Shown here: positions 23,886 to 35,323 of the stretch, in pieces | How the letters are laid out: the number at the start of each line of letters is the position of its first letter | Numbering within the stretch: the first letter of the stretch is position 1 | DNA from: Prionace glauca | Taxonomy: Eukaryota > Chordata > Chondrichthyes > Carcharhiniformes > Carcharhinidae | Length of the DNA: 64,000 nucleotides | Assembly: GCA_037974335.1 (NCBI GenBank) | Contig: CM075760.1 | Location: 26,864,402-26,928,401 of the forward strand | Direction of reading: 5' to 3' | Translations under genes and position numbers: made by a program | The notes under the pieces: model-generated | Told to the model about the DNA's origin: nothing | Databases searched by the model: none | Seen by the model: the letters and a program-made list of their open reading frames with translations, nothing else

Positions 23886-24309
23886 CCTTTCGGTTTGAAG
23901 CAATACAGTGAGTGAGGTGGCCTTGATGTCAGCTTGTTCCTGAGACAGCTGGTAAAATTTGGAGAGACAGTAGGTGTGAGACTGTTTCACAGATCACAGC
24001 ACAGGGGTAAAATATTTGAAAGTGCATCCACCCTATTTATAAACCAACGGTCAGTGCTTTTTCCCTGAGTTCAGGATGGTGGTTTGTTTGGGAATTCTCC
24101 AATTCTGATTCATGGAAATGTTACCGCTGCTCCAATATTTAATACAGGGAATAATTCCATAGAGCAAGCTGTTTTCCCATTCGCCATGGAAGGTGAAAGG
24201 CGATAGTTAGAGATTGATATATTGAAGGCGACTTTATCTCCTTCAGGCTGAAGACTGGTGTCCTGCTTCTGAAGGGGAACTGGGGCTCATTTTCATTTCT
24301 CATTCACAG

Positions 24310-24618
24310 ATCCTCCCCTGTGCCTTGATACCACAGTGAAGATACAGCCACCACCAATAGAACAGGTCTTACTGGAGGCGACCGTGACCTTAACCTGCAT
24401 CATTTCTAATGCTCCTCATGGCGTTAACGTGTCCTGGATCCGAGACAGGAAGTATTTGAAATCAGAGATTGCCGAAAAGCCCGGAGCGGATCGTGACAGC
24501 GTGATCAGCAAATTAAGCATCTCCACACAAGCCTGGCTGAGTGCGTCTGTGTTTGAGTGCGTGGTGAGCCATCAGGATCTGCCGACTCCTCTAAGAACAT
24601 CTATCCACAAGGAAACAG
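24310..24618 (+). CDS. ighm: IgM constant domain CH3
   Basis: Acceptor TCATTCACAG, then [20 protein letters not shown]. The disulfide pair lies in TLTCIISN and FECVVSHQ, and the core Trp in VSWIRDRK overlaps an N-glycosylation sequon NVS. A further Cys in PPLC is placed for inter-chain bonding. The exon is 309 bp, phase 1/1, with donor GGTGAG after HKET. Intact. Confidence 0.95.
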
Positions 24619-24639
24619 GTGAGCTGAGAGATTGAAGCA

Positions 24640-25025
24640 ATACATGTAGGGTCAACAGCATGGTTCTGAGCAATGTGGAGGAACAGACAGATCCCGGGGT
24701 TCATATCCACAGATCTCTGAAGATTGCCAATCAAGTGGATAGAGCCGTGAAGAAGGCTTAAAGTGTGTTAGTGTTTATTAACAGGGGGTTAGAGTTTAAG
24801 AGCCGTGGGGTTAAACGGCAACTGTGAAGGGCCTTGGTGAGACCACATTTGGAATATTGTGTGCAGTTCTAGTCACCTCACTATAAGAAGGATGTGGAAG
24901 CATTGGAGAGAGTGCAGAGGAGATTTACCAGGATGCTGCCTGGTTTGGAGGGTAGGTCTTATGAGGAAAGGTTGAGAGAGGTGGGGCTTTTCTCCTTAGA
25001 GCGGAGGAGGATGAGAGGCGAACTC
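24640..25025 (+). mobile_element. 5'-truncated CR1/L2-type LINE fragment in the CH3-CH4 intron
   Basis: It is the reverse-transcriptase C-terminal region in degraded form: 'gatcccggggttcatatcca' then 'caaaacc...gaccacatttggaatattgtgtgcag', 'ggtgcag'-type [10 protein letters not shown] text at 24900-24940, ending near 'gaggatgagaggcga'. Confidence 0.75.
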
Positions 25026-25422
25026 TCCTGAACTAAACGACTCTGGGCCGATTGATATTTTTCTGGGGAGTTTGATGTGTTGATGAGTGAAAAGTGAACT
25101 GTAGGCGATGTTATTGGGTTTAGATTGAAGAAGAAGGGAGGAGCCTGATGTGGAGCATCAAAAACCAGAAAACCAAAAAGAAAAAGTAGATCAGTTGGGC
25201 CGAATGGCCTGATTCTGTGCTGTAAACTTTCTGAATCTTTCCACTCCGCCCCCTCCTGAGTTATTTGAGAAAACAATTGTGTTCACCTCCCCTCCAAGCT
25301 GGAAGTCAAAAATGGGAAGAGTTAAAATCAGAAGCAAAGCACATTTTCCTGATATCTCACCAGCGGTTTCATTGTCTCCAGAATTCTCCAGCTAATTGAC
25401 ATTTATTGTACATTTTCTGCAG

Positions 25423-25814
25423 ATCCAAATCCGCGGGAACCGGTCGTCTCTGTCCTCCTGCCCTCGGCAGAAGACGTCTCCGCTCAGAGTTTCGTCTCCC
25501 TCAGCTGCTTAGTGAGAGGTTTCTCCCCCCGAGAGATCTTCGTCAAATGGACCGTCAACGACAAGCCGGTGAATCCCGGGAACTACAGGAACACCGAGGT
25601 GGTGGCGGAGAACGGCGATAGCTCCTTCTTCATGTACAGCCTGTTATCCATTGCAGCAGAGGAATGGTCCAGCGGCGCTTCTTACTCCTGTGTGGTGGGA
25701 CATGAAGCCATCCCCTTGAAGATCATCAACAGAACAGTTGACAAATCCAGCGGTAAACCCAGTTTTGTGAACATTTCCCTTGCACTGATGGACACTGTTA
25801 ATTCATGTCAATGA
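25423..25814 (+). CDS. ighm: IgM constant domain CH4 with secretory tail and cryptic donor for the membrane form
   Basis: Acceptor TTTTCTGCAG, then [20 protein letters not shown]. Disulfide cysteines lie in [10 protein letters not shown] and [10 protein letters not shown], with the Trp in VKWTVND. After VDKSS comes the tail [20 protein letters not shown] and TGA at 25812-25814. The tail has a penultimate Cys for polymerisation and the NIS sequon. An internal donor (GTAAAC at 25753) right after the domain allows splicing to TM1 in phase 1, the same secreted/membrane switch used by mammalian mu. Polyadenylation signals follow at 25842 and 25851. Confidence 0.96.
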
Positions 25815-25841
25815 GAGTCACTCACTTCCATTAAAAACTAC

Positions 25842-25856
25842 AATAAAAAGAATAAA
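25842..25856 (+). terminator. Polyadenylation signals of secreted mu mRNA
   Basis: Two AATAAA hexamers (25842-25847 and 25851-25856) lie 28 and 37 bp after the stop codon. Use of this site competes with splicing to TM1 and sets the secreted/membrane ratio. Confidence 0.8.
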
Positions 25857-26944
25857 AACATTTTCCTCTAACGATCATTGAAATACCCAATTGTTTAATT
25901 GGTTGTTTTTCAGTTTTACTTCCATATCTTTGATTTTGAGTCAGATATTTTCATGTCTCGGACCCAACATTGTTGAACCAGTGCTCCCAGCGGAGATAGA
26001 CACTGGGTCAGGGATAGAGTAGAGCACATTCATTACAGGATTCTGCAAAATATCTTCACTGACTTTCCTCCCGCTGAGGGGAAAACACTCCGACATTTTT
26101 AACATGTCTGACACACAAACACAACATTTAGATCGCTGGGCCCCTGCTTCTTTCATTGACCACCTCTTTAAGCTACTGCACCGCACCTACTGGGATCTGA
26201 AGTGAGGGTCACACAAAAAAAAACATGGAGAAATATTCCCCCCCATCGGATTGAGGGAGAATGAAATTGTTAACATCCTGGATTCCCACTAACCCAGCAA
26301 AGAGAGGGGAGGAGCAGTAGCTAATCCATGTCCCAACACTTCCTCAATGAAAAGAGGAGGAATGTCATTATTTAATCCACTCGCCTCCACCTCCTCAGTG
26401 GTTAGAACCATCAGGGACATTGTATCACCGGGTAGGGGGAGGGAAAGTCTGAGCTCACTCTCCTCCCTCTTCTGTGTTTGGAAGGGAACAGGTCTCTACT
26501 ATAAGGACCCAGTTGCCAACAGTACAAATTAGTTTCCGGTTTACTTGCTACAGATTTTGAAGTATCATTATCTTAATCATTGAAATATACATATAAACTA
26601 ATGCAACATCATTTAAAATGTCTCAATACTCTTGTTCCTGTTAACCATGTGCTGGCATTGATTTCCCAGAATACAAATTTAAACAAGTCATAGATTCCTC
26701 CCCGGGTTTTAACTGTTCTGTCCCTGAGCTCTCTGAGATACATCAATGAATTATTTCATTCTCTCTCCTGATATCACCGTGCCCCTCACATAAAATACAT
26801 TTCTCCAGCAAAACATTGAAAATATGTTCCATTATTCGGGTTGTCTGGATCATATTCACTTCACTATGGTCGGTGAAACTTGGAGCAACAGTTAAAAAAA
26901 TACACACACTGATAATGCTGCCCAAAACTGTCACAATTATACAT

Positions 26945-27177
26945 ACATACATAGGCGTACACACCCACACTCACACACACACTCACACACTCACACACAC
27001 ACACACACACACTCTCACACACACATACACACACTCACACACACATACACACACTACACACACTACACACTCACACACACACACATACATACACACACTA
27101 CACACTCACACACACATACACACACTCACACACACATACACACACACATTCACACATACAGACACACTACACACTCA

Positions 27178-27215
<38 letters not shown>

Positions 27216-28482
27216 CGTGGACACAATTGCACAAATACACATACTCATACATATGCACACGAATACAGAATGTTAATATAACACACAAACGCATACACAT
27301 AGTCCCACACACAGAAATATAGACAGGCACATTCAAATACAGACACAGAATCTCACAAATACACAATACGCACAAATACATACACAACAAAAACACAGAT
27401 ACATTCATAAATACAAATGCACATACACGGATCAGAAGAACACACAATATACGCACAAACGTACTCAAACAAGCACGCTCCCTCGAATACACTAATGGAC
27501 TATACATATACAAACAAAAATGCGTGCATACACAAATACTCTCTCTTTCTCTCTCGCTCTCTCTCTGTCCCATACGCACCATGCACACACACGCACACAC
27601 ACACACACACACACGCACACACATATACACGCACACATGCATGCACAAGGGGGCATACACCCACACCTGCACACACAGGCACGGACTTGTACAAGAAGGC
27701 ACAAAACAAAACATGCACACAAATGATCAAATATGTACAAACGCCCGCAGAAACACACAACTACACACTTACCTAAACATACGGACTAGGTACACGGACA
27801 CAAACACAAACACGGACATGCATACACACAATACGGACAGATAACATTTATGCAGGTCCAAAACATACACAAATAGATACACACACTCAAACAAATGCAT
27901 GTTCTCACACGTTCACGCTGAAATGAATACAGATATAGAGACCCACAATGTTATACACATTATCACTTATACAGGGAAATAGATATAACAATATTAACAC
28001 ACTGCATATAGAGGAGCAGAGAGCAAAATATTTTCACACAAACATGTGGATGCAAACATTCACACGCTCCTTCAGAACAGAACACCACAGCACACAATAC
28101 TACACATGGAAACACAGCCATACACTGACACATTGTTATAAATAACTACCAACACGAATTTACATGCACTAATATGTCAACAGATACACACACAAACGCA
28201 CGGAGGAACAGACACACACAGAAAGAGAAGGAAACATTATTCGAGTGACACAAATTAACACATTGAAACAGGCAGAAACACGTGCACACGTTAAGAGTGG
28301 CATTTATAAATATACAGAGACTTCACACAATAATAGTCATATATCCACAATATCTGAAGAATAAATTATACACACAGACACACAACTACACAAATCAACA
28401 AACACAGGCAAATGAACATGTTCATTATCCCTCATACACACAGATTAACTCAGGACCAAAAATTAATGCAGCTCAGGAAGTG

Positions 28483-28517
<35 letters not shown>

Positions 28518-28565
28518 TCACAGGCACACATACACACAGACTCTCTCACACACACACACACATAC
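26945..28565 (+). repeat. CA-rich imperfect microsatellite in the CH4-TM1 intron
   Basis: Dense (CA)n with TCACA and TACACA variants covers 26945-27215. Thinner CA-rich text runs to 28560, with compact runs at 27580-27650 and 28485-28560. Open frames here are repeat artefacts. 25860-26940 and 28570-29130 hold no gene or recognised element. Confidence 0.88.
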
Positions 28566-29132
28566 AATCTTTAATACAAACGGCAGGTGAATGATGAAAG
28601 TAAAATTTAAATGTGAATTTGAATGGACATACACACCGATAACTATCCCAATTCTCAAAACACCGCCAAACACGTTGAGAAACTGAGTTAAGCTCGTGAT
28701 TTACTAAACATTTCCACTGTAAATAAGCAAAGATTGGAAATTACATCCCAGATCTTAAACAGCAGCATTCACAGTTTACAGATCAGTCACCATCTGTGGA
28801 AACAATCATTGACAGGGGAATGTTCCTCCAGATCAGTCAGAACATTCTTCAATAAGGGTTAGTGGCAAATAGTTCAAAATGAACTGATTATCAAGAAAAC
28901 ACCTTCAGTGCTTTCTGACATGGACTCTCCAAGGAATACCAATAAGGATCAGATGTGAAAATAGTTATGGAGATCTGTTACTGAGTGTCGTGAATTTAAC
29001 AGGAGATATACATTGAAAATTAGACATGAGAATGAATGAACAGTTTATAAAGAAGAACAGGGAAAAGAAAACAATGAGATTCCCTGGATAAATAAAGTAA
29101 TCTAATTCCATTTCCTGGCCTCTGTCCCCTAG

Positions 29133-29260
29133 ACCCCACCGACCGCATCTGGATTGAAGACAGTGAGGATGATAACAGCAACATCTGGACAACCGCTTCC
29201 ACATTCATCGTCCTGTTCTTCCTGAGCATTTTCTACAGTACTGCCGTCACTCTGGTGAAG
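29133..29260 (+). CDS. ighm: IgM membrane exon TM1
   Basis: Acceptor TGTCCCCTAG. With the last base of the CH4 splice form it gives [19 protein letters not shown], an acidic extracellular spacer. The transmembrane helix then follows, from [16 protein letters not shown] to STAVTLVK. The polar residues in the helix (ST, S, YST) fit pairing with the receptor signalling partners. It ends in phase 0 at donor GTGAGA. It lies 3.3 kb after CH4. Confidence 0.94.
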
Positions 29261-29394
29261 GTGAGATGATTCAATTCACTCACATTTCAAACTGGCAGAA
29301 TGGATTTGAAAAATTTCTCATTGTTTCACTGATTAAAAACATTAATGTCCCGCATCAGAAACATCTGCTTCAATATTTCCTCTTTATTTTACAG

Positions 29395-29403
29395 ATCAAA
29401 TGA
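29395..29403 (+). CDS. ighm: IgM membrane exon TM2 (last residues and stop)
   Basis: After acceptor TATTTTACAG the exon adds Ile-Lys and TGA, so the cytoplasmic tail is only a few residues, as in IgM of other vertebrates. The 3' UTR runs on to AATAAA signals at 29853 and 29864. A reverse copy of this exon and its 3' flank lies at 47735-48445. Confidence 0.88.
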   Translation: MK

Positions 29404-29852
29404 TGGGTTGAATTTTGGACGCTGCAGATTTCCCTCAGCTGATTATAAAGATCTGTGTATGGCTCCAATACAATATCTGCTCTCGGTGAATCTATCAGTA
29501 AATTTCTCTCAGTTTATCATTCTGGATCTGTAACTGAGGCAACAATAGACATTATTTCAGTTTTCAGTGTGAAAAGTACGAGGTTTTTTTTGTTATAATG
29601 TTATTGTGGTTAATAGTTTCCCCCCTAGTGTAAACTTAATGTATAAATAATTTCTCATTCCTTATTCACGTTTGTTAATTCCTCTTTCTATTAAGGATCT
29701 GTATTCTCTTTCTGGTTAATGTAACAGATGTACAAATATTGACGGATTCTCCGTACATGTCTCCTGTTCTCAATGTGACCCTCGATCGCTATGTTCACTT
29801 TCCTAACTTTAAAAAAAAACAATTTCGCTGTAAAATATTCTCTGAATTTTTA

Positions 29853-29869
29853 AATAAATTTTGAATAAA
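29853..29869 (+). terminator. Polyadenylation signals of membrane mu mRNA
   Basis: AATAAA at 29853-29858 and 29864-29869, about 450 bp after the TM2 stop. Confidence 0.7.
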
Positions 29870-30129
29870 AATTTAACCATCCCTGTCTTGGCTTAATTCC
29901 GTTCTCCTAAACCCATCAACTCCGCTCCATTTCCCTATGATCCGGTTTCCCCCCCTTTCCCAGATAGGCATGTCCCCCCCAGTCATGGGTGGGATGTGGT
30001 TGAACTCAGGACCCTCTCGAGACAGAGTCACTGCGCCACCCAGTGACCCACCCGTGTAAAGACACCTTCATCTCTGCCTTTTTCTGATCAAATCCAGAGA
30101 CAGAATGAGTGAAGAATGAAGAGAACCTC

Positions 30130-30580
30130 GGTGAATTCACTCATAAACTGGTCTGTCATGGAGTTTAGAAGGATGAGGGGGGATGTTATAGAGACGTATA
30201 AGATAATGAAAGGGATGGATAGGGTAGAGGGAGAGAGATTCTTCCCGCTTAGAAAGGACAGCAGTACGAGGGGGCACAACCTCAAGATAAGGGGGGGAGA
30301 GGTGCAGTTTAGATCAGAGTTGAGGAGGAACTTCTTCACTCAAAGGCTGGTGAATCTCTGGAATTTTGTGCCCATTGAAGTGGTGGAAGCTACCTCGCTA
30401 AATATATTTAAATCACGGGTAGATAGGTTTCTGACAGACAGGGGAATTAAGGGTTATGGGGAGAAAGTGGGAAAGTGGAACTGATCCAGTTCAGGTCAGC
30501 CATGATCTTATTGAATGGCGGGGCAGGCTCGAAGGGCTAAATGGACTACTCATGCTCCTATTTCTCATGTTTCTTTCCTA
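30130..30580 (+). mobile_element. 5'-truncated CR1/L2-type LINE 3' end
   Basis: It reads FRRMRGDVIETYKIMKGMDR, STRGHNLKI, LRRNFFTQRLVNLWNF and IFKSRVDRFLTD in one frame, then the tail 'gccatgatcttattgaatggcggggcaggctcgaagggc'. It belongs to the same subfamily as 50743-51256. Confidence 0.8.
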
Positions 30581-30730
30581 TGGTCTTATGGAGGACCAGC
30601 AGCATTTAAACTGCCCTTAACCTTGTCTGATTCCCCTTAGTCCGCCAAAAATGAGAAATGAATTTGCTCCGAATCTTCACTCCAGGGCATGAAGAAAGAT
30701 TGTGTTTCATGTGTTCAAGCAGGCACTAAC

Positions 30731-31325
30731 TGACCGAACGTAAGGCAGAATGTAAAATCAGTGGACTGAATGCAGGAGGAAAACACGAGAATAGTTCCAG
30801 AGATCAGAAACTTCAGTGCCGAATATATTTTGGAGAGTTTGGGACTAATTTTCTTAACAGAAAGTTGCTGATGTGACTTTAATGAGGCATTCAAAATCCT
30901 GAAGGGTCTTGACAGAGTAGATAGAGAGAAACTTTCAATGGCAGAAGGATTTTGACACAGAGGGCGCGGGTTGAAGTAAATTGGTGAAGGAAACATGGAG
31001 ACATCAGGAAAAAACCTTTTTTGACAGTGAGTGACCCAGACCTGGAATGTGCTGTTTGAGAGTGTGCTGCAGGCAGAGCCAATTAATGGGTTCAAAATGG
31101 GATTGGATAATTGTCTGAAAATGAACAAAATGCTAGACTGTGGGGTACAGAATGTTATTGGATGAATTGGTCCTTTAGAGAGCCAACACACACATGACGC
31201 TTCAAAACGGCCTTCTTCTCTGCTGTAAGTACTCTATCAATGTTGAAAGGGCATCGCGGTAATATCTCTGCGAGAGCAATTCCAAGGTAGGCAAATTTCT
31301 CAAGATATATTTTGATCCTGATAAA
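30731..31325 (+). repeat. Dispersed LINE-derived repeat, direct copy of 57461-58060
   Basis: The two segments are collinear for almost 600 bp ('accgaacgtaaggcag...gcaaatttctcaagatatat'). The middle recalls the LINE phrase 'TFKILRGLDRVDREKL'. Both copies are broken. It is either an old shared retroelement or a segmental duplication. Confidence 0.6.
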
Positions 31326-31625
31326 TGTGAGGTGATGCATTTTGGAAGGAATAATGTAGAGAGGAGTTACATGATAAAGGGAAGACCAGTTAAGAGTGTA
31401 GAAATGCAGAGGGACCCAGGAGTGCAAGTGTTCTTGTCTCTGAAGGTGGCAACACAGGTGGAGAAAGTTGCGAAGAAAGCTTACAGAATGCTAACCTTTA
31501 TAGGAAGGGGTGTATAGTATAAGAGCTGGCGTCTAATGCTGCAGTTGTACAGAACGTTGGTTAGACCGCATTTGGAGAACTGCGTCCAGTTCTGGTCACC
31601 TTACTACTGGAAGGACATGGAGACC
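31310..31625 (+). mobile_element. LINE reverse-transcriptase fragment
   Basis: It encodes KCEVMHFGRNN, a VEMQRDPGVQVFLSLKVATQ-like block and KVAKKAYRMLTFIGRGV, then 'cagttgtacagaacgttgg...ctgg(t)caccttactac'. This is the region just 5' of the LINE tails seen elsewhere in the window. Truncated at both ends. Confidence 0.75.
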
Positions 31626-31639
31626 CTGCTGCTGTGACA

Positions 31640-32600
31640 ATGCACCCTCTTTTTTAAACACTCTGCAATGCTGAGGCTGGGGAGAGGAGTAAACAACAGG
31701 GAGCAACATTGCAGCTTCTCTCCCCCCATTGAAACTGGGATTGTTGCTCCATCTGCTGCACCATCCCCACCACATCCACTGGGGGCATTCTGGACAATGG
31801 GCTGCAAGCAGACCTCACTGCGCCTGCGCCACAATCACACCACCGCCGGCGGCCATCTTGCGTTGCCCGGGGAGACGGCGTCCCGCGCGCTGCACTCTGG
31901 GGGAATTCCCCTCCTTGCACATGCACCCAGGGAGTTGCATTTGCATCTTTTAATGTTTTGAATCTTGATGATTATTATTCACATCCTCACCCGTCAGACT
32001 TTCGGTTCCTTCTCCATTCGGGAAAATCGTTTCTGTTTTTTATTCCGTCTGTTTTTCAATCACACCCGCGCGGTGCGCTCTGGGAAAATACTACAGCACA
32101 TGCGCGGTTCCGCCACCTGCCTCTTTATAAAAATATGTATTTTATTTAATTTTAATTCCGCTCCGGGCGGGATTTCCGTGTGGGAATTTCTCTCACTTTC
32201 TACATTTCTGAACCGCCGCTTTTTCCTCGACGGGGGGGAGGGGCTGTGGTGATGTCACGGCAATATGGCGGCTGACCCCGCCTCTCTGCAGGACCCGGAT
32301 GTTCCGCCAACGAGCAGCGGCCGGGCCGGAGAGGGCAAGAGGTGTCACTGGGAGGAGCAGTGCCCGGGCGTGTTACAGCGACCCCGGGTGGTCAGGAAGG
32401 GAAATAGCAGCAGCGCAGTCTCTGCCCAAAGGCTTCCCCAGTTCAGCTGCTCAGAGACACTGGAAACCTCTTCAACTGGAAACTTCAGCTTCTCACATTC
32501 ACCCCCTGTGTTCAGTCATTGTTTAATAGACAACCTCTGTAGGGAAATCAGAAACAACTTGTTCACATTAAAGGGGATGGGAATCTGAACCATTCTGCTC
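31640..32600 (+). promoter_or_regulatory. CpG-rich promoter-like region with possible first exon
   Basis: GC content and CpG density rise sharply against the AT-rich surroundings (for example 31830-31890 and 32210-32400). There is an inverted YY1-type site at 31849-31860 (GCGGCCATCTTG), an octamer ATTTGCAT at 31939-31946, a CRE-like TGATGTCA at 32250, and CAATATGGCGGC at 32261-32272, which nearly matches the TISU/YY1 start element. From that ATG (32265) a 107-codon frame MAADPASLQDPDVPPTSSGR... runs to 32588. I do not recognise the protein and see no clear downstream exon. It may be the 5' end of an unknown gene, or a copied promoter. Confidence 0.35.
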
Positions 32601-32814
32601 AAAAAGCTCTGCTCGCCTTGAAATTTCAATTGAAATGTTCAAGATGAGAATTTATAGATACAAGTCATGTTGTATGTGGAACGCTCATGATGCCACAATA
32701 ACATCAGTACAGACATCTCACAGGGTTGTGTGACTGGAGGAGATGTCAGAGATGGAGTGGTTAAATATAGAGCTACAGGGTCTGAAGCTCAGTTTTGGAT
32801 AAAGAAAAATGGCA

Positions 32815-33110
32815 GTACAAAGAACAAAGAAAATTACAGCCCAGGAACATGTCCTTCGGCCCGTCAAACCTTCACTGACCATGCTGCCCCACTTAACTAA
32901 AACCCCCTATCCTTCCGGGACCATATCCCTCTATTCCCATCCTATTCACGTACTTGTCAGCTGACTTAAAAGTCACAACTGCATCCGCTTCTACTATCTC
33001 TCCCCGGCAGCGAGTTCCAGGAACCCACTACTCTCTATGCAAACAATCTGCCATGTACATCTCCTTTAAACCTTGCCCCTTATACCTTAAAGCATGCCTT
33101 CATCGGCCGG
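32815..33110 (-). repeat. Dispersed retroelement tail (reverse)
   Basis: 'gaacaaagaaaattacagcccagg', 'tgaccatgctgcccc' and 'tatccctctattcccat' form a common shark repeat in reverse. A related piece is at 41003-41180. Confidence 0.6.
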
Positions 33111-33114
33111 GGCA

Positions 33115-33490
33115 TTTTGTTCCTGAACATTATCTGAATCTCGATGTTACACCCATAGTATCTTCGCTCTGGCCTCGGCCTCAAATGCTTTGTGTCAAAT
33201 CAGAAATGATAAATTGATGCATTGCCAGGAAAGAAACTTCCCTATTTTGACACCTGCACATATCAGCAAGTCATCCAGTCTACAAGACAATTTAATAGGT
33301 TTAGGTGCAGACTAACATAGTTAATCACCATCTGAAACATGCTAGGGTGAGGGAAGTCTGTATGATTTCAGTTTGGTGCCGAATATTATCAGAATCTCGA
33401 CGTTACAGTCATATTACCTTTGCTCTGACCTCAGCTTGAAATGCTTTCTCCAAAATCAGAAATGCTGAATTTTATGGAAAAAAATATCAA
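33115..33490 (+). repeat. Two tandem copies of a ~250-bp module repeated near the tRNA-Val gene
   Basis: 'ctgaacattatctgaatctcgatgttac' (33123) and 'ccgaatattatcagaatctcgacgttac' (33379) head similar modules. A third, 'caacattatccgaacctcgatgtta', is at 35380. The 'gcagactaa(c/t)atagttaatcaccatctgaaa' part is at 33306 and 35545. This shows local segmental duplication around the tRNA genes. Confidence 0.6.
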
Positions 33491-33664
33491 AATTGTGTAA
33501 ATTTTCTGAGACATATTGAATTTTGTCTAAAATGTATTTGAGGTTAGCATTTATTTAATATCCGAGTCTTAATAAATGGGGAACGAAAGGACAAAGTAAG
33601 GAAATTACAATGCTGCTGAGTGTGAAGGAAGAGAGAACATGTGGGGGTATCGCTAGCAAGAGCA

Positions 33665-33735
33665 ACATTGGTGGTTCAGTGGTAGAATTCTCGCCTGCTA
33701 CGCGGGAGGTCCGGGTTCGATTCCCGGCCAATGCA
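33665..33735 (+). tRNA. tRNA with Gly body but GCT (Ser) anticodon
   Basis: The 71-nt sequence matches vertebrate tRNA-Gly-GCC almost throughout (CATTGGTGGTTCAGTGGTAG, T arm CCGGGTTCGATTCCCGG). The anticodon loop is CTGCTAC, so the anticodon is GCT instead of GCC. The first acceptor pair is A-C. Boxes A and B look good. There is no long variable arm, so seryl-tRNA synthetase should not accept it, while glycyl-tRNA synthetase normally needs C35 and C36. It may be a functional oddity or a pseudogene. Confidence 0.8.
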
Positions 33736-34181
33736 AAGCTTCTTCTTTCTCCGTTCACTCTGTGTATTGGAGCGAATGTCCTGCAAAATTGGGGGAAAAC
33801 AAGGGAAATATGAAGTCTTGGAACTAAATCCTAAGGGAAATGGATCGCAATATTCGGAAGGTGGTGCAGTTGTGAATGGTGTTATTGATGATTGAGTGGA
33901 AAGTGTTGGATCTTTGGGCTACTGGTGGTCAGTTCCCTTCCCTTCCCTCCCGCTGAATTCCTCCCTGTGGTAAGAGACGTGGGTTCATTTTCCCTGCCCG
34001 ATCATAGGAGATAGAGAATAACCAACACACTACAGCAGTGTTGTAGGATCCACGGAACTAAAGAGACTTGTATAGAATTGTAAACAGTGCGGTCATGCTG
34101 CAGTTCTGGAACAGGTTTTCAGAAATAGAATGGCGGCCAGTAACACACGAGTTTAGAATATATTTACGAGTTGCTACCTCT

Positions 34182-34255
34182 GTCTCTATGGCGCAATTGG
34201 TCAGCACGTTCAGCTGTTAACTGAAAGGTTGGTGGTTCAAGACAACCCAGCGACG
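34182..34255 (+). tRNA. tRNA-Asn (GTT), probably degraded
   Basis: The 74-nt cloverleaf follows tRNA-Asn: GTCTCTATGGCGCAATTGG, anticodon loop CTGTTAA. The anticodon stem is good. There are mismatches in the acceptor stem (4-69 and 7-66) and in the T arm (TTCAAGACAACC), which weaken box B. Probably a pseudogene or a poor gene. Confidence 0.7.
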
Positions 34256-34757
34256 GAATTTTCTCACCATCAGCATTCACGGGTAAACAGTTGCCTGTTG
34301 GCAATGGGTCCGTGAGTGCCAATAAAAAAAAAGCTATCAATTGTTCCCGGCTGTTCTGTTATCTGGTGTTACCAACATTATTTAATGACAGCTGACTTCA
34401 AACAGGTTACATATAACATTATATACATGCTTCCATTATACCTTTAAACTTAAAAAACACAATCGAAACATGAACTTGTGGCTGAGCATTTGTTCCTATT
34501 CCATATTCCTGTTTCCATTCATTCCTGGATAGATCATAAATCTGTCTAACCCAAACTGAAATGTGTTCAGTGATGGAACATCAGAACCCTCTGGAGTAGA
34601 GAATTCCCAAGATTCACGGGCCTTTGAGTCAAACAATTTCTCCTCATCTCACTCCGAAATCATCAGCGCCTTGTCCTGAGATTGTGCCCGTGTAGAAATA
34701 AAACAAAAGACTGGTGGCTCATGGATAAATTAATATTTTATAAAACACCCACCAGCT

Positions 34758-34829
34758 TCCCTGGTGGTCTAGTGGTTAGGATTCGGCGCTTTCACTGCCG
34801 CGGCCCGGCTTCGATTCCCGGTCAGGGAA
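34758..34829 (+). tRNA. tRNA-Glu (TTC)
   Basis: The 72-nt sequence is near-identical to vertebrate tRNA-Glu: TCCCTGGTGGTCTAGTGGTT, anticodon loop CTTTCAC, acceptor ends paired. One change, CCGGCTTCGATTCCCGG, puts C at position 53, unpairing 53-61 and altering the first bases of box B. The 3' flank (34830-35010) recurs after the tRNA-Glu relic at 44372-44443. Confidence 0.88.
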
Positions 34830-35250
34830 TGTAGATTTATTGCTGTACAACAATCCTGTGTTACTTCCCGGTCTGTACCAGTTCTGTCGGAATCAGTATC
34901 AGGGAGATTTCCTCTTTAGTATCTGAATTGGAAATGTCACATTTAAAGAACAAAGAAAAAAGGTAGCGACAGGTTACAAAGCGCTGGTGACATAAAATGC
35001 GGATGATTATTGGAAGAACGATGAAAATGATGCATTAATGAATGGGTAGAAATCATTGATCCCTTACATAGTTGCCAGACGAACGCTTTTAAATGTTGAT
35101 GTTGGGGATAAGTTGTACAATCAGCTTGAAAGTAACGGTTATCTTCCTGAATTCAGTGACATGGGCTCTCAGTCTGACCATCGGAACCTGTAGGAACACA
35201 GCGCAGTTGAACATTGCAGGCAGGCAGATTTCCTCCACTGCTCTTCAGCT

Positions 35251-35323
35251 CTTTCTGTAGTGTAGTGGTTATCACATTCGCCTTACACGCGAAAGATCCC
35301 CGGTTCGAATCCGGGCAGAAAAA
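35251..35323 (+). tRNA. tRNA-Val (TAC)
   Basis: 73 nt with TGTAGTGTAGTGGTTATCAC, anticodon loop CTTACAC, T arm CCCGGTTCGAATCCGGG. All stems pair except the first acceptor pair (C-A). Box B GGTTCGAATCC is consensus. Likely functional. Confidence 0.85.
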
